This document shows, piece by piece, positions 28,304 to 37,742 of a stretch of 64,000 nt of DNA. Both the position numbers and the translations under genes were made by a program. How positions within the stretch are numbered: position 1 is the first letter of the stretch; every line of letters starts with the position of its first letter. The notes under the pieces are model-generated. The model worked only from the letters and a program-made list of their open reading frames with translations. It ran no database searches and was not told the DNA's origin. The DNA is taken from the IMG/VR virus record IMGVR_UViG_3300027847_002504, positions 1 to 64,000 of that record. One strand, given 5' to 3'. This DNA comes from a virus.

Positions 28304-28600
28304 ATTTCGAATAGAAATTCTTTTAACTTGATTCTTGAAGAACGGCTCTATTGACGGCTTTTCTTCTCCGAGTTGGATTATCCCGTCATATCCATGCTCT
28401 TTAAGGATAGATATCGCTTCTGCCCTTGTGTTTGATGTCTTATCTGTTAGCTTCTTTGTTTTAGTAAGGATGCTTTCTCCAGATATTAAAACTGCTGGCT
28501 TGGTGATTGAGACAATAAATTCCCCATGAGATGTTTTTATTGAAAAAACAGCCCCGTTTAGTGAGTATCTCTCTATTGCGGATATTTTGTACCAGTTCAT
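28298..28600 (-). CDS. M-N-W-Y-K-leader protein, ART-associated type
   Basis: About 100 residues. Leader M-N-W-Y-K-I-S, then a beta-rich part and I-L-K-E-H-G-Y-D-G-I-I, a phrase common at the end of phage ADP-ribosyltransferase-like and polyvalent-protein domains. Converges with the tiny basic gene, overlapping it by 6 bases. An ATG two codons upstream (28606) is also possible. Confidence 0.55.
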   Translation of the reverse strand: MNWYKISAIERYSLNGAVFSIKTSHGEFIVSITKPAVLISGESILTKTKKLTDKTSNTRAEAISILKEHGYDGIIQLGEEKPSIEPFFKNQVKRISIRNL

Positions 28601-28686
28601 AACCATTATTTCAGTTTTTTATAGCTTATGTCCTCTTGGATAGGGATTAATTGCTCCTATTTTGTATAATCATATAGAGGTGCATT

Positions 28687-29379
28687 ATGGATAAACAATC
28701 ATTTAGAAACAAATTAGACACGCTATCAAATCAAATCGCTGAAATAATCAGTGCCAGGCTTAGGTCTTTAGACTTGGGTGATAGGGTGTTGAACATTTCT
28801 CTGAAGCCATTCCCGGCTATAATTGAGCAGGGAATTGAATATCTTACGGTTGATATCCAATCAAAAGTTATGCAAAGCCCATATCTTCTTTCTGGATTTG
28901 CAGAAGAAAACCATATTAATATCAAGTTTGATTATAGCAATCTATATAACAGTCACCATTGGAATGATATGTATATGGATTTAATAGAGATTATAAGGCA
29001 TGAGATTGAACATTCAGATCAAATTAAACCAGTCGTTTACGCGCCCAAAATGATTGATAACTACAAACAGCATTCCAATATAAGATCCCGCGTAAACGAT
29101 TATACCAAATATATGCTACAAAATCATGAAACGGATGCTTTTTTAAGGGGTTTGTTGATGAAGGCGAAGAAGTCTGGTCGTGATGCCAATGATTTAGTTA
29201 GAGAGACGGTTAAATGGTTTTTCTTCCCAAACATGAGTGAAATTGCTATAGAGATTTATTTTGGCGATGACCACGTTCTTAGAAATGGCATGACAATCCA
29301 TGAAAGTTATAGCAAGATTATAGAGCTATACGAGTACCGATTGAAAGATATAGTTCGCGGTGAGATACCAAGTATTTAA
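28687..29379 (+). CDS. Zinc metallopeptidase-like protein
   Basis: 230 residues. I-I-R-H-E-I-E-H-S-D contains the H-E-x-x-H zinc site (about residues 108-112). The rest is not recognised. Could be a protease or an H-E-x-x-H hydrolase of another kind. A TATAAT box lies about 17 bases upstream of the ATG. Confidence 0.6.
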   Translation: MDKQSFRNKLDTLSNQIAEIISARLRSLDLGDRVLNISLKPFPAIIEQGIEYLTVDIQSKVMQSPYLLSGFAEENHINIKFDYSNLYNSHHWNDMYMDLIEIIRHEIEHSDQIKPVVYAPKMIDNYKQHSNIRSRVNDYTKYMLQNHETDAFLRGLLMKAKKSGRDANDLVRETVKWFFFPNMSEIAIEIYFGDDHVLRNGMTIHESYSKIIELYEYRLKDIVRGEIPSI

Positions 29380-29425
29380 AAATAGTGTCTAATCCAAGTG
29401 GATCATTAAACTATTGGAGAGAATA

Positions 29426-29755
29426 ATGGATTTTGAAACTATAAACATTGTAAACGATGCATATATTATAAAACAGGGTGGAATTCCGCTTGGGGCAAAA
29501 ATGAGAATGGAAGATGGCGTAACTGTCGTCGTCCCATTTTTTACCTTCAGAAAAGAGAGTGGCGCTACCGTATTATCAGCAAGGACAACGGATGGCGTCG
29601 TAACTGATGATCACTTGTCACCATATCTTGAGCAAATAGAAGAGATGTCTGAAGAGGGGTCTTTTGGGTACATTTTAAAGTATGAGAATTTGGTAGGTAT
29701 TGTGGCAAACCCAGGAAGATTGCAATTGACAGAAGAGCAAGTGGTAAGAACTTAG
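29426..29755 (+). CDS. Hypothetical protein
   Basis: 109 residues, beta-rich N-terminal half. TTGGAGAG RBS fixes the ATG at 29426. Converges with the next gene with one base between stops. Confidence 0.55.
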   Translation: MDFETINIVNDAYIIKQGGIPLGAKMRMEDGVTVVVPFFTFRKESGATVLSARTTDGVVTDDHLSPYLEQIEEMSEEGSFGYILKYENLVGIVANPGRLQLTEEQVVRT

Positions 29756-29756
29756 T

Positions 29757-30437
29757 CTATACTTCCGCCAGTTGAGACTGGGTTTTTTTGCTTATAGGGT
29801 ATACTGATTGTTGCTTAGAGGTGTATTTCCCTTCGCCTTTCTGTATGTTCCATTTCCTCATCATTCTTCCATTGTCATCATATCTATAAGAGAACTGAAG
29901 CGCCCCAACGACTGATATTTCAATCATTCCTCCTTTTATATTGTCAACTTTAAATATGGTTTCTTTTGGCATCCCCTTTTCAGATGCATTCATCCAATGT
30001 ACAAATGACCCAACATCTACTTTTTCTTCTGGCTCGCTTTTATCAAATAGATCCATCCTTTTTACGTAGTTATTCAATCTGTGTCGGCATTTGTCATTGA
30101 CCTTTTGCTCATCAATACTCCCAATCATTTTTACCTCTACAAAAAGAGACGCTGGAATTATAACTTCGGCAGCATTATCATATCGTTGAACGCCTCCACT
30201 TTCCTTTATAACCCAATTGGGGACTTCATATATGTAAACGTTTCCCCTTCTTCCATGGTTTGTCCATACGGTGCAATAGTCTGGGGTTAAGAAGAATACC
30301 TTCTCTTGTTTTCCGTACTCCTTATCTCGTCTACTCCATCCACCATGTTTTGGTGGGTTTGGCTGTGCAGGGCCAGGTCCCACATAATATAGTATTTTAG
30401 AGTTTCGGTCTCTTGTTGCTTTTTTATACCAATTCAT
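29757..30437 (-). CDS. M-N-W-Y-K-leader protein, possible ADP-ribosyltransferase-like domain
   Basis: 226 residues. Leader M-N-W-Y-K-K-A-T. The segment K-V-F-F-L-T-P-D-Y followed by N-V-Y-I-Y-E-V-P and A-E-V-I-I-P-A-S-L-F resembles the later strands of ADP-ribosyltransferase-like domains, but no H-x-T is seen. The C-terminal third is a small beta domain. Overlaps the upstream mini-gene by 14 bases. Confidence 0.5.
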   Translation of the reverse strand: MNWYKKATRDRNSKILYYVGPGPAQPNPPKHGGWSRRDKEYGKQEKVFFLTPDYCTVWTNHGRRGNVYIYEVPNWVIKESGGVQRYDNAAEVIIPASLFVEVKMIGSIDEQKVNDKCRHRLNNYVKRMDLFDKSEPEEKVDVGSFVHWMNASEKGMPKETIFKVDNIKGGMIEISVVGALQFSYRYDDNGRMMRKWNIQKGEGKYTSKQQSVYPISKKTQSQLAEV

Positions 30438-30594
30438 TGTATTCTATGTTTAATAAGTCTGCAATATACTTAGGAAGATTTTCTTTTTCTATTAATGGCA
30501 CCTTGTTTGATCTAACCATTGAGACAAACCCAGATAATACAATAAAACGAAAGCCTGTTTTGGGTCGTCTATAAATAGTACTATAATTGGTCAT
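30424..30594 (-). CDS. Small hypothetical protein (56 residues)
   Basis: ATG at 30594 follows GAGGGCGAGGG and a TATAAT box about 25 bases upstream. Product is basic with no motif. Its 3' end overlaps the next start. Confidence 0.6.
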   Translation of the reverse strand: MTNYSTIYRRPKTGFRFIVLSGFVSMVRSNKVPLIEKENLPKYIADLLNIEYNELV

Positions 30595-30723
30595 TCCCTC
30601 GCCCTCTTGAAGTTTATTATAACACTATAGCTTTCCTAACCAGTTATTGTGATTCCTGTATTCTTAAATTATAATGACAATGTGGATAGACACAGAAAAT
30701 ATTGGCATCCATAATATAATTAA

Positions 30724-31539
30724 ATGCCAACAGGGGAATATTATTTATTCACACAAAATTATTGTAGATCCAAAGAACCCAATTTTTCAGCTTCATCGCT
30801 TGATGGAACCGTAGTTGGAATTCTATTTGAAAAAACTGGATCTGAAATTCGCGATGCTATCGGAAGTAAAATAGCAAACATTAACGGGGAAATAGACACC
30901 CTCGTAGCCATGATAACCCCCATCAAAGGTTTCCTTGAGTCAAAGGATGCTGAACTTGAGAGTATCAAAGAGCTTCAGCGCGGTAAGGAAAAAGAGCTTA
31001 AGGTAAATCTCTCCCCATTAGTAAAAAAGAGAAAGGCCCTGCTTAAGAAGGTAGATGATCTTGATGGCGACAAAGATGATTCTGTTGATGTATTCAACGA
31101 GCAATCGAATAAGTTCTTTGCAAAACCATTCAAGAATTTTAATGACGGGTGGGATGATATCATTGAAGTTATTGAGAAGGCGAATATTGACATATCTGAC
31201 GAATGGGAGCTTCCCGTCGTAGAAAGTAAGCCGTCTTCATCTTCATCCAGTAGAGTGATGGGGCATTCATCTTCATCGTGTTCAAGTGATGGGAGAAAGG
31301 CGGCTAAGACAGCCTCTGCTTATCATGTGACCACCACTAACGGATTGGATTATGCTTCGATGCAGATGTGGGAAAATTTTGAATCTGATGATGTCAGGTC
31401 CAAATTTAACTGGAGAAATCTTCATAATGATATGGCCAGAAAGATATCCATGTACAAAATCACATTTCAAGAGATCAAGAAAAGATTGAGAGACTTGAGA
31501 ACGAAAGGAGATGTCTTAGTATCGTGGGGAACAACATAA
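30724..31539 (+). CDS. Coiled-coil protein with Ser-rich linker
   Basis: 271 residues. Residues 45-120 form a long charged helix/coiled coil (K-D-A-E-L-E-S-I-K-E-L). Residues about 175-195 are a Ser/Cys linker like those in the 10078 adhesin. No good RBS before the ATG, so the start is uncertain. Function unknown; a structural role is possible. Confidence 0.55.
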   Translation: MPTGEYYLFTQNYCRSKEPNFSASSLDGTVVGILFEKTGSEIRDAIGSKIANINGEIDTLVAMITPIKGFLESKDAELESIKELQRGKEKELKVNLSPLVKKRKALLKKVDDLDGDKDDSVDVFNEQSNKFFAKPFKNFNDGWDDIIEVIEKANIDISDEWELPVVESKPSSSSSSRVMGHSSSSCSSDGRKAAKTASAYHVTTTNGLDYASMQMWENFESDDVRSKFNWRNLHNDMARKISMYKITFQEIKKRLRDLRTKGDVLVSWGTT

Positions 31540-31615
31540 GCGCCGGGAGAACGTGCAAGTTAAGCCTTGAGCAGTTGTTTGCTTATGGATTTGAAGAATA
31601 AAGATTAAGTGTTGA

Positions 31616-31641
31616 CCCTGCGCCAGTTATCTGGCGCAGGG
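31616..31641. terminator. Strong perfect hairpin between convergent genes
   Basis: CCCTGCGCCAG, four-base loop, CTGGCGCAGGG: an 11-bp perfect stem between genes that converge at 31539 and 31642. No T-run follows on either strand, so it may stop or stabilise transcripts without being a classical terminator. Confidence 0.5.
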
Positions 31642-32001
31642 CTAATACGATTGTGATGCGAATCTCTCTCTCATACGATTGAGAATCTCTTCAACCTGCT
31701 CAGTTGTCGCTGGCGGCTCTCTTTCCAAATCTTCCTGACGTTTATTTTCTATGATCACATTAAGACTGTCTTCGTATTTGTCCGCGATCTGATACGCATC
31801 CGTCTTTGAAAGAATAACTATCTCTTTCTTTTTAAAAAGTCTTGAGAACAATCCTATAATATCATTTGGATCGTAGCTCATGACTGGATTTTTAGACATC
31901 TGTTTTATTTGAACACCATTTTCGTCTTGTCTGTAAAATACAATATACTTTCTTCCTTTATAATTGTATTCTTCATGTCCAATTATCTTAAATTTTCCCA
32001 T
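31642..32001 (-). CDS. Hypothetical protein
   Basis: 119 residues: a small beta domain, then a Lys-rich helix and a Glu/Arg-rich C-terminal helix. No family recognised. Confidence 0.55.
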   Translation of the reverse strand: MGKFKIIGHEEYNYKGRKYIVFYRQDENGVQIKQMSKNPVMSYDPNDIIGLFSRLFKKKEIVILSKTDAYQIADKYEDSLNVIIENKRQEDLEREPPATTEQVEEILNRMRERFASQSY

Positions 32002-32045
32002 AATAAACCACTCTGTATGTTATTATAGTTTACCGCAAGAGTGGG

Positions 32046-32584
32046 CTATTTCCCTTGAAAGAGTCCTTCTTTCTCTGCCAAAAGGTATTGAAGGGTGTAT
32101 ATTACAGCCGCTCGATCACCGTTAATATCGACGTATTTGATTCCAGAATCATTTAAGAAGGTCTTTATTTTCTTCGTCATTTCATCAGCGCCTCGCTCAT
32201 CTTGATATCTACCGGACCCGTCGTATCGCTCTATTCTGTTGACAAAGAAGTTGATGTTATCTAATTCCAAATGCTTTTCCAAACCTAATGCTGCCAAAGA
32301 TGGGGATTTGGTCTTGTCATACAACACCGGCAATATTATTGGAGAGTCTGAGATCACTAACTCGACCTTGCCGAGCACCCTGAACAATCTATGGTACTGT
32401 TCTCCGAACATGTGTACTTGATCGTCTAAGACTCCCATGGAGCCCTCCCAAACAAGGTCTTTTGCGTATTCAGATACCAACTCGCAATTCACATTTAGCC
32501 TTCAATTCTGCAAATAAATTTGTTGATATCGTGCTCTTCCTTGAACCTGGACCACCGAAAAAAATTAACAACTGTTGTGTTCAT
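32046..32584 (-). CDS. P-loop ATPase/kinase, two frameshifts
   Basis: From the ATG at 32584 the reconstructed protein starts with F-F-G-G-P-G-S-R-K-S-T, a Walker A loop, followed by N-C-E-L-V-S-E-Y-A-K-D, L-V-I-S-D-S-P and a C-terminal D-x-N-G-D-R. This is the arrangement of phage NadR/AAA-type nucleotide or nicotinamide-riboside-like kinases. One T must be removed from the T7 run near 32567 and one A from the AAA near 32507. As written, only the 32046-32492 part is open. Confidence 0.65.
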
Positions 32585-32586
32585 AA

Positions 32587-33183
32587 TTATTCAGGAAACC
32601 GTGTTTCCTGCAACCCCCTCTTTCCGTAAAACATTGAATTTGTTTCATTGTATGCAACCCAGGCGTCATCATCATAGAAAGTTCTAATTGAGTCCAACTC
32701 TTTAGGTATATTGTCAGCACTTGTCGGCGTAAAATGATTGGCGTCAACTCCAATATTTATCATATTAAGTTGGAGACGCCAAACACTATGAACATGGCCT
32801 ACTATATTGAATCTGTTTGCAACGCCACAAGTTGGGTAGTGAGTGACATAACATGGTAATCCGTTGATACCCATTTCTACACCCTCACCCTCTGCGACAA
32901 TGACATCAAAATACGGTCTCAACTCATCATCTGAGAAAACTCTGTCGTGATTTCCTCTGATAAGGACTTTCCTCCCGTTGAACTTGGCCACTTGAGGGAG
33001 CGCCTCTGGGGAAGTTGAGTGGCACACGTCGCCGACGACATATACCGTATCATCTTCATTTACAAAGGTATTGTGTCTATTTGACATGAAATCTGCCATC
33101 TCATCCGGCCCCTCGAATGGACGATGCATGATCTCTGGATTTTTCTGTCCAAGATGCCAGTCTGCTGTGAACCAAGCCCTCAT
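32587..33183 (-). CDS. Calcineurin-like metallophosphoesterase
   Basis: 198 residues with the complete motif set: D-W-H (9-11), G-D-V-C-H, G-N-H-D, T-H-Y-P and G-H-V-H. These bind two metals and cleave phosphomonoesters or diesters. Lies directly upstream of the P-loop kinase. Substrate unknown. Confidence 0.88.
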   Translation of the reverse strand: MRAWFTADWHLGQKNPEIMHRPFEGPDEMADFMSNRHNTFVNEDDTVYVVGDVCHSTSPEALPQVAKFNGRKVLIRGNHDRVFSDDELRPYFDVIVAEGEGVEMGINGLPCYVTHYPTCGVANRFNIVGHVHSVWRLQLNMINIGVDANHFTPTSADNIPKELDSIRTFYDDDAWVAYNETNSMFYGKRGLQETRFPE

Positions 33184-33184
33184 T

Positions 33185-34029
33185 TTATATCTCCATTATT
33201 TCTTTGTATTCATTATACGCTGCATTCGAAACTTCTTTAGCGACGATGTCCATGTCTGCTGCATATAATCCAGCACAACTAAAACATCCGATCTCTAAAA
33301 CATAATAATATTTTAACCTGGTTTGACAGATGTCACAAACCCAAACTCTGTCAGGACAATATCTATCAGCTGTTGACTGTGCCAAATCATAAGATTCTTT
33401 AGGAGCGCCTTCTATTCTAACGGATTTACCCCCCCCCACTTTTATAAAGGCTCCCTGTTAAAACCTTCCCTTCACAAACTATGAATCGCCATTCTTTCTC
33501 TATATTTTTTGGTGGCGCAACAATTACGATCTCACTATCGTCAACTCCATATGCTGTAATTTGACGAAGTCCTTGTCCCACCTTTCCAACTCAATGGTTT
33601 GTCCCGTGAATAATTTTGCCTCGTCGTCAGGTCTGATGAACAATGTGTTTTCTTTACCGAGTGTCTTCAAGAGAAATTCTTTTCTCCTGTTCAACTCTCC
33701 AATTGGCAACATTATATATTCTGAGTTGGTGAGAGTCGATCCAAGTTTTGGATAATATTTTGAACATCTATAGTTCTCCGGGGTATAGAAGCCCCCGGTA
33801 TCCAAGGTTTCGTTTTCATAATATCCTTTGCCACTTGAAGTGACCCGTAGAAAATTATGCAATCTTCTTTGTCGTATTCTGGAAGGAATGGTTTCCCGGA
33901 AACGTGATCCCAGTGTGCCTGTTGTGAAACTTTGAAGTATGGTATTCCTAACCCGTCAAGAGCATCGCTCAAGAGGGCGACACTGTTGTCATTCCATATC
34001 TCTTCCTCTATTGCCCAGGTCACATTCAT
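33185..34029 (-). CDS. ATP-grasp (R2K-type) protein, three frameshifts
   Basis: Three overlapping frames read as one protein of about 280 residues if G5 near 33797 becomes G6, AAA near 33562 becomes AAAA, and the G9 run at 33429-33437 is changed by one. The product has P-P-K-N-I-E-K-E-W-R-F-I-V, D-R-Y-C-P-D-R-V-W-V-C-D-I and L-E-I-G-C-F-S-C-A-G-L-Y, typical of the C-terminal half of R2K/DUF4343 ATP-grasp enzymes, which join a carboxylate to an amine using ATP. GAAGAG supports the ATG at 34029. Substrate unknown. Confidence 0.7.
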
Positions 34030-34094
34030 ATAATTCTCTTCGTTAAGGTGTACCATACCATGGTATAACTAAAATTCAAGTCGGAGTAAGAATA

Positions 34095-34559
34095 GTGAAA
34101 CAAATAGGTAGAACGGTAACTTTTGATGAGTTCATAAAAAGGGGAGACTATGAGGGTGGTCAGCAAACTGAGGGAATCGCATCGGCGGAGAAGTTAAAAA
34201 ACATCATTGATGTTTTCGTTAAAAGCGGGATCAATCCTGAAGTGTTACCAGCGTGGGATAGTGTCTCTGGAAATATGGGATTTGTGATATTTGAGAATGG
34301 GAATTCTGACAGGGATTTTTTATTGGAGGTCCCTGTATTCGGATCGGTTGATGAAGAAATTGAAGTCGATAATATTGGCGAGTTGAGGTCACATTATGAT
34401 CATGCCAGGGCTAACAAGTGGTCAATCTATAATTCTGATAGTCCCCTCAAGTTGCAGATTGGGTTCTCAGTTATAAATTCAGAATCCACAAAAAGATATT
34501 ATGCAAGACTTAGCATAATTAAGGACTGGCAAAATTCCTTTGCTGAGCCCGCTATCTAA
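34095..34559 (+). CDS. Hypothetical protein
   Basis: 154 residues, acidic, beta-rich. Start GTG with GGAGTAAG upstream. It lies alone in + orientation between minus-strand genes, with its stop overlapping the end of the next. Confidence 0.5.
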   Translation: MKQIGRTVTFDEFIKRGDYEGGQQTEGIASAEKLKNIIDVFVKSGINPEVLPAWDSVSGNMGFVIFENGNSDRDFLLEVPVFGSVDEEIEVDNIGELRSHYDHARANKWSIYNSDSPLKLQIGFSVINSESTKRYYARLSIIKDWQNSFAEPAI

Positions 34560-35017
34560 GCCACATCGTCTGGTGGGGAATCTGTCGTTTCACCATCTTC
34601 ATTGAGATTATCCTCAACGATTGTTAAAGTTGACATCAAATCATGAGTTTCTTTATCGTAATCTTCATCCGCCTCTTCGTCCTCGGCGATTTTGATTATT
34701 TCGAGAATGTCTGACGGGATTAATCCGTCTCCGAGACCAGCGGATTGAAGTAATCCATTAACAGCGTATAAATCATGGACGAGCCTTTTGGCGAGAAGCT
34801 CTATAAGAACTTCCTTAATTTCTGAAAGTCCCTTAAAGTGAGCGGACGTTTTCGACATGGGACGCACAAACGACGCTTTCTCTTTCGACTTACAATCAAA
34901 AAGCTCAAAGTGAGTGGTATCAATGCCGTTGACAACAAAGCCGCTGTCAGGAACTTTTTCATTCTTCCACCCCCAAAGGATTGAGTCCTTTGGCTGACTC
35001 TTTTTCGGATCGCTCAT
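34556..35017 (-). CDS. Hypothetical protein with acidic C-terminus
   Basis: About 153 residues; last 50 residues rich in Asp/Glu. The ATG at 35017 overlaps the upstream gene by 59 bases and has GAGGGC before it. No family recognised. Confidence 0.5.
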   Translation of the reverse strand: MSDPKKSQPKDSILWGWKNEKVPDSGFVVNGIDTTHFELFDCKSKEKASFVRPMSKTSAHFKGLSEIKEVLIELLAKRLVHDLYAVNGLLQSAGLGDGLIPSDILEIIKIAEDEEADEDYDKETHDLMSTLTIVEDNLNEDGETTDSPPDDVA

Positions 35018-35576
35018 GTTCGATGCCCTCTTCTGTTTGTTCGGCGCTGTTTTTAATCGTTGATTCATCTACAACAGGGGTCAATGGACTACCGATTGTG
35101 AATATTGCAACCCTTGTAGCCAAATTTCTCTTGTAAATTTTTTCTTTGTCGGAAACCGCCTTTTCTTCTTCGCTTTGGGTGCATATGGAGTTTTTGAGGG
35201 TGAAAAGCTCTACAATCGTACAGTTTTCTGGAAAACTCGACTCTATTTTCTTCATCTTCTCATACATATTTAGCTGCCCAACATTGACCATATGAGATAG
35301 AACGTCTTCGCTGGACCATCCCAAATACTCACACATTTTCTCTACTTCTTCAAAAGGTAATGCGGTTTCAGTCAACAACTCAGTGAATGGGATCATGAAA
35401 TAGTTACAGTCTCTGTTGACCTTCATCAGCTTCATGCTCGGCCATTGTTGAAGGTATACCGATGGCTCTTCTTCTAATGCCACCTCTTCTTTTCCGTAAT
35501 ATACTTTTCCACTATGGCATAATAGACCACTTTCTGGCTTTATGTCACTATTTATCCGAATTATGTTTCTGCTCAT
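34959..35576 (-). CDS. Hypothetical protein
   Basis: 205 residues, no motif recognised. Starts just downstream of an A/T-rich gap (35577-35669) shared with the divergent cupin gene. Confidence 0.55.
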   Translation of the reverse strand: MSRNIIRINSDIKPESGLLCHSGKVYYGKEEVALEEEPSVYLQQWPSMKLMKVNRDCNYFMIPFTELLTETALPFEEVEKMCEYLGWSSEDVLSHMVNVGQLNMYEKMKKIESSFPENCTIVELFTLKNSICTQSEEEKAVSDKEKIYKRNLATRVAIFTIGSPLTPVVDESTIKNSAEQTEEGIEHERSEKESAKGLNPLGVEE

Positions 35577-35669
35577 AGAGTCCTCTCTTAATATTAATCG
35601 GTTTTTAAATTATACATCGGTATCTTAGATGTATTATACAATAGACGTTACAAACAATCGGAGGGGTTT

Positions 35670-36131
35670 ATGGAAAATTTTCATGGCTTGGTTTCTCACA
35701 CTAAAGTTTACGACAAAGTCTGGGGAAGAGAGTACTGGATGGCTAACACGTCTCTTTATTGTGGAAAGATTTTAGAAGTTGTAGGCAGTGGTCGATGTAG
35801 TATTCATTTTCATAAGAAAAAAACAGAGACGTTTTTCTTATTATCTGGTCACATTATGATGGAAATAGAAGACCACATGTTTAGAATGATCCCTGGTGGA
35901 ACAGTGACCATCCCTACCGACACTAAACACCGTTTTACAGGATTGGATGAGTCTTCGAAAATAATTGAGGTGTCAACAGAGCATTTTGATGAGGATTCCT
36001 ACAGAGTTGAAAACAGTTATATGATAACAGATAAAAAAGAGTGGGAAAACATAATAAGAATATCAAATGATTGCGAAGTTCTTGGGGACAATGTTCTTAC
36101 GCGAAATAAAATGTTTAATTTACCCACTTGA
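35670..36131 (+). CDS. Cupin-domain protein
   Basis: 153 residues. W-G-R-E-Y, H-F-H-K-K-K-T-E-T-F (metal site) and P-G-G-T-V-T-I-P-T-D-T-K-H are the type II mannose-6-phosphate-isomerase cupin motifs. Probably binds or converts a sugar nucleotide in the glycan pathway. GGAGGGG RBS. Second cupin of the window (see 5194). Confidence 0.78.
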   Translation: MENFHGLVSHTKVYDKVWGREYWMANTSLYCGKILEVVGSGRCSIHFHKKKTETFFLLSGHIMMEIEDHMFRMIPGGTVTIPTDTKHRFTGLDESSKIIEVSTEHFDEDSYRVENSYMITDKKEWENIIRISNDCEVLGDNVLTRNKMFNLPT

Positions 36132-36195
36132 AAAATGACAGAATGCCGATATATTGTACTGTGTTAAGTAACCAATTACACAAAGGTGTTTGAAT

Positions 36196-36744
36196 ATGAG
36201 ATATGTAGCAGTTCTAAATTATGATAATCCGACAGAGCAAAAAAGGTTTTTCAACTCTATCGATGATGAAGGGGTCAAAGGTATAGACTATAAGACTGGT
36301 GTCACGTTTGTAAGCGAAAGCAATGTTGACATAAATGAAATAAGAAAGATAGGATTAGTCAATAATGGTTTGTATCCATTGACAATTGGCCCCAGCGATT
36401 CATTCAGTATGGATACCAACGACGACGATGCGGACGGTATTGTTTCATCAATGCTTCTTGTTTTAGGATATTGCGCCAATTGTCAAAAGAAAATCCCCAA
36501 AGGAATTAATAAGGTCAAGCCATTGAAGGAGCGTCTTGAATATTTACAATATCTATCGAGCGATCATAAAAAGTGGATTGAAAAATTCAATAAGAGAGAG
36601 GCTGGCAGGTCAAATCCATTTGATGTTGACGAAACCATGTTTTCTTTTTTGGAAGAGGTCGAGGCGATTGCCAGAGAGATGGTTTCCGTATCAAAGGATA
36701 TTAGAACGATGTTGGAGGGGTTTACTCCAATAGATCTTGCTTAA
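36196..36744 (+). CDS. Hypothetical protein
   Basis: 182 residues. C-A-N-C near the middle may be half a zinc site. C-terminal half is helical and charged. The 3' end overlaps the convergent gene by 23 bases. Confidence 0.5.
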   Translation: MRYVAVLNYDNPTEQKRFFNSIDDEGVKGIDYKTGVTFVSESNVDINEIRKIGLVNNGLYPLTIGPSDSFSMDTNDDDADGIVSSMLLVLGYCANCQKKIPKGINKVKPLKERLEYLQYLSSDHKKWIEKFNKREAGRSNPFDVDETMFSFLEEVEAIAREMVSVSKDIRTMLEGFTPIDLA

Positions 36745-36991
36745 CGCCCCAGTACTCAGGGGTTTCATGATCATTTGCGGTTTTTGTTTCGGTCTCTGAG
36801 ATCATATTTACGAAATCCATGGCTCTGTCTCTCCATGTTTCGAATTCTTCAGAGTCTTTATTTGGAGTTTCTGATAGACCTATTTCTTCAGCTAATTTAC
36901 CCAAGTCATTAGGGAGACCGTCGAGGATTTTCATCAAATCCTGGTCCGACAGGTCCTTTTTGTTAAATGAAGATATTTGATACCAACTCAT
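36722..36991 (-). CDS. Small M-S-W-Y-Q-leader protein
   Basis: 89 residues, acidic. It begins M-S-W-Y-Q-I-S-S, a variant of the shared leader, and is helical. No other feature. Confidence 0.55.
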   Translation of the reverse strand: MSWYQISSFNKKDLSDQDLMKILDGLPNDLGKLAEEIGLSETPNKDSEEFETWRDRAMDFVNMISETETKTANDHETPEYWGVKQDLLE

Positions 36992-37003
36992 AATAGAAGT
37001 CTC

Positions 37004-37711
37004 TTACTTTATTTGTTTTATTATTTCTTCTGGACAAAAATTAAAAATCCTTTTTGATAAGCTAATTATTTCTTCGTCAAAAAGATTAATATAGTTTTCA
37101 TCGTCAACATAATTTCGCCATCTATTTATAACGTCCATCTCATTTGCATTGGATTTATACTCTTTACCATCGAAAGAACTTCCCCAATATCCAAGATTGT
37201 TTTTTCCAGAGTCTGAAAACTCTAAGTCCAGGTCGATAGATAACTGTTTTCTGTAATCTTCATTTGAAAACCATGAGTTAAAATTTAATGGTAGGACATT
37301 GTCAAGCTTTTGAGTTTCTCTGAGAAACTCTTTCGCGTACTCTTTCCATAATTTAACGCTGTTTTCTGCGAATTTTAAACTCCACCCTCTCATTCTGCTC
37401 GCGAAAATGTTAAATGGGTCTCTTAGAAGTATTATGTTTATTCTTTTTTCAATTTGATTTGATAGACCTAAATCTTTAATTCTTTGATCTACAACTTTAT
37501 TCTCTACTATCTTCCCGTCTTCAAGATTAAACATAAAAATTTCATGATCTTCCGATATCAAATGATTCCGCTTGGGTCCAACTAGGCAATTTATCTGCCT
37601 TTGATTGAAAAAACAAAATGGACCCGGTTTTATGTGCCCTTTTATCCATTCAACTATTGCGTGAGATCCCGCCCTTTTCATTGTCCATTGCAAAATGAAT
37701 CTTTTTTTCAC
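37004..37711 (-). CDS. Sulfotransferase-like protein
   Basis: 235 residues. M-K-R-A-G-S-H-A-I-V at the N-terminus resembles the PAPS 5'-phosphosulfate loop and I-I-L-L-R-D-P-F-N-I-F-A-S-R the 3'-phosphate loop of sulfotransferases. The paralogue at 41331 has the same plan. With the APS kinase at 49867 this suggests sulfation of a glycan or peptide. Confidence 0.68.
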   Translation of the reverse strand: MKKRFILQWTMKRAGSHAIVEWIKGHIKPGPFCFFNQRQINCLVGPKRNHLISEDHEIFMFNLEDGKIVENKVVDQRIKDLGLSNQIEKRINIILLRDPFNIFASRMRGWSLKFAENSVKLWKEYAKEFLRETQKLDNVLPLNFNSWFSNEDYRKQLSIDLDLEFSDSGKNNLGYWGSSFDGKEYKSNANEMDVINRWRNYVDDENYINLFDEEIISLSKRIFNFCPEEIIKQIK

Positions 37712-37742
37712 GTTTAATACTCCGGTGGTTTATAATAATTCT

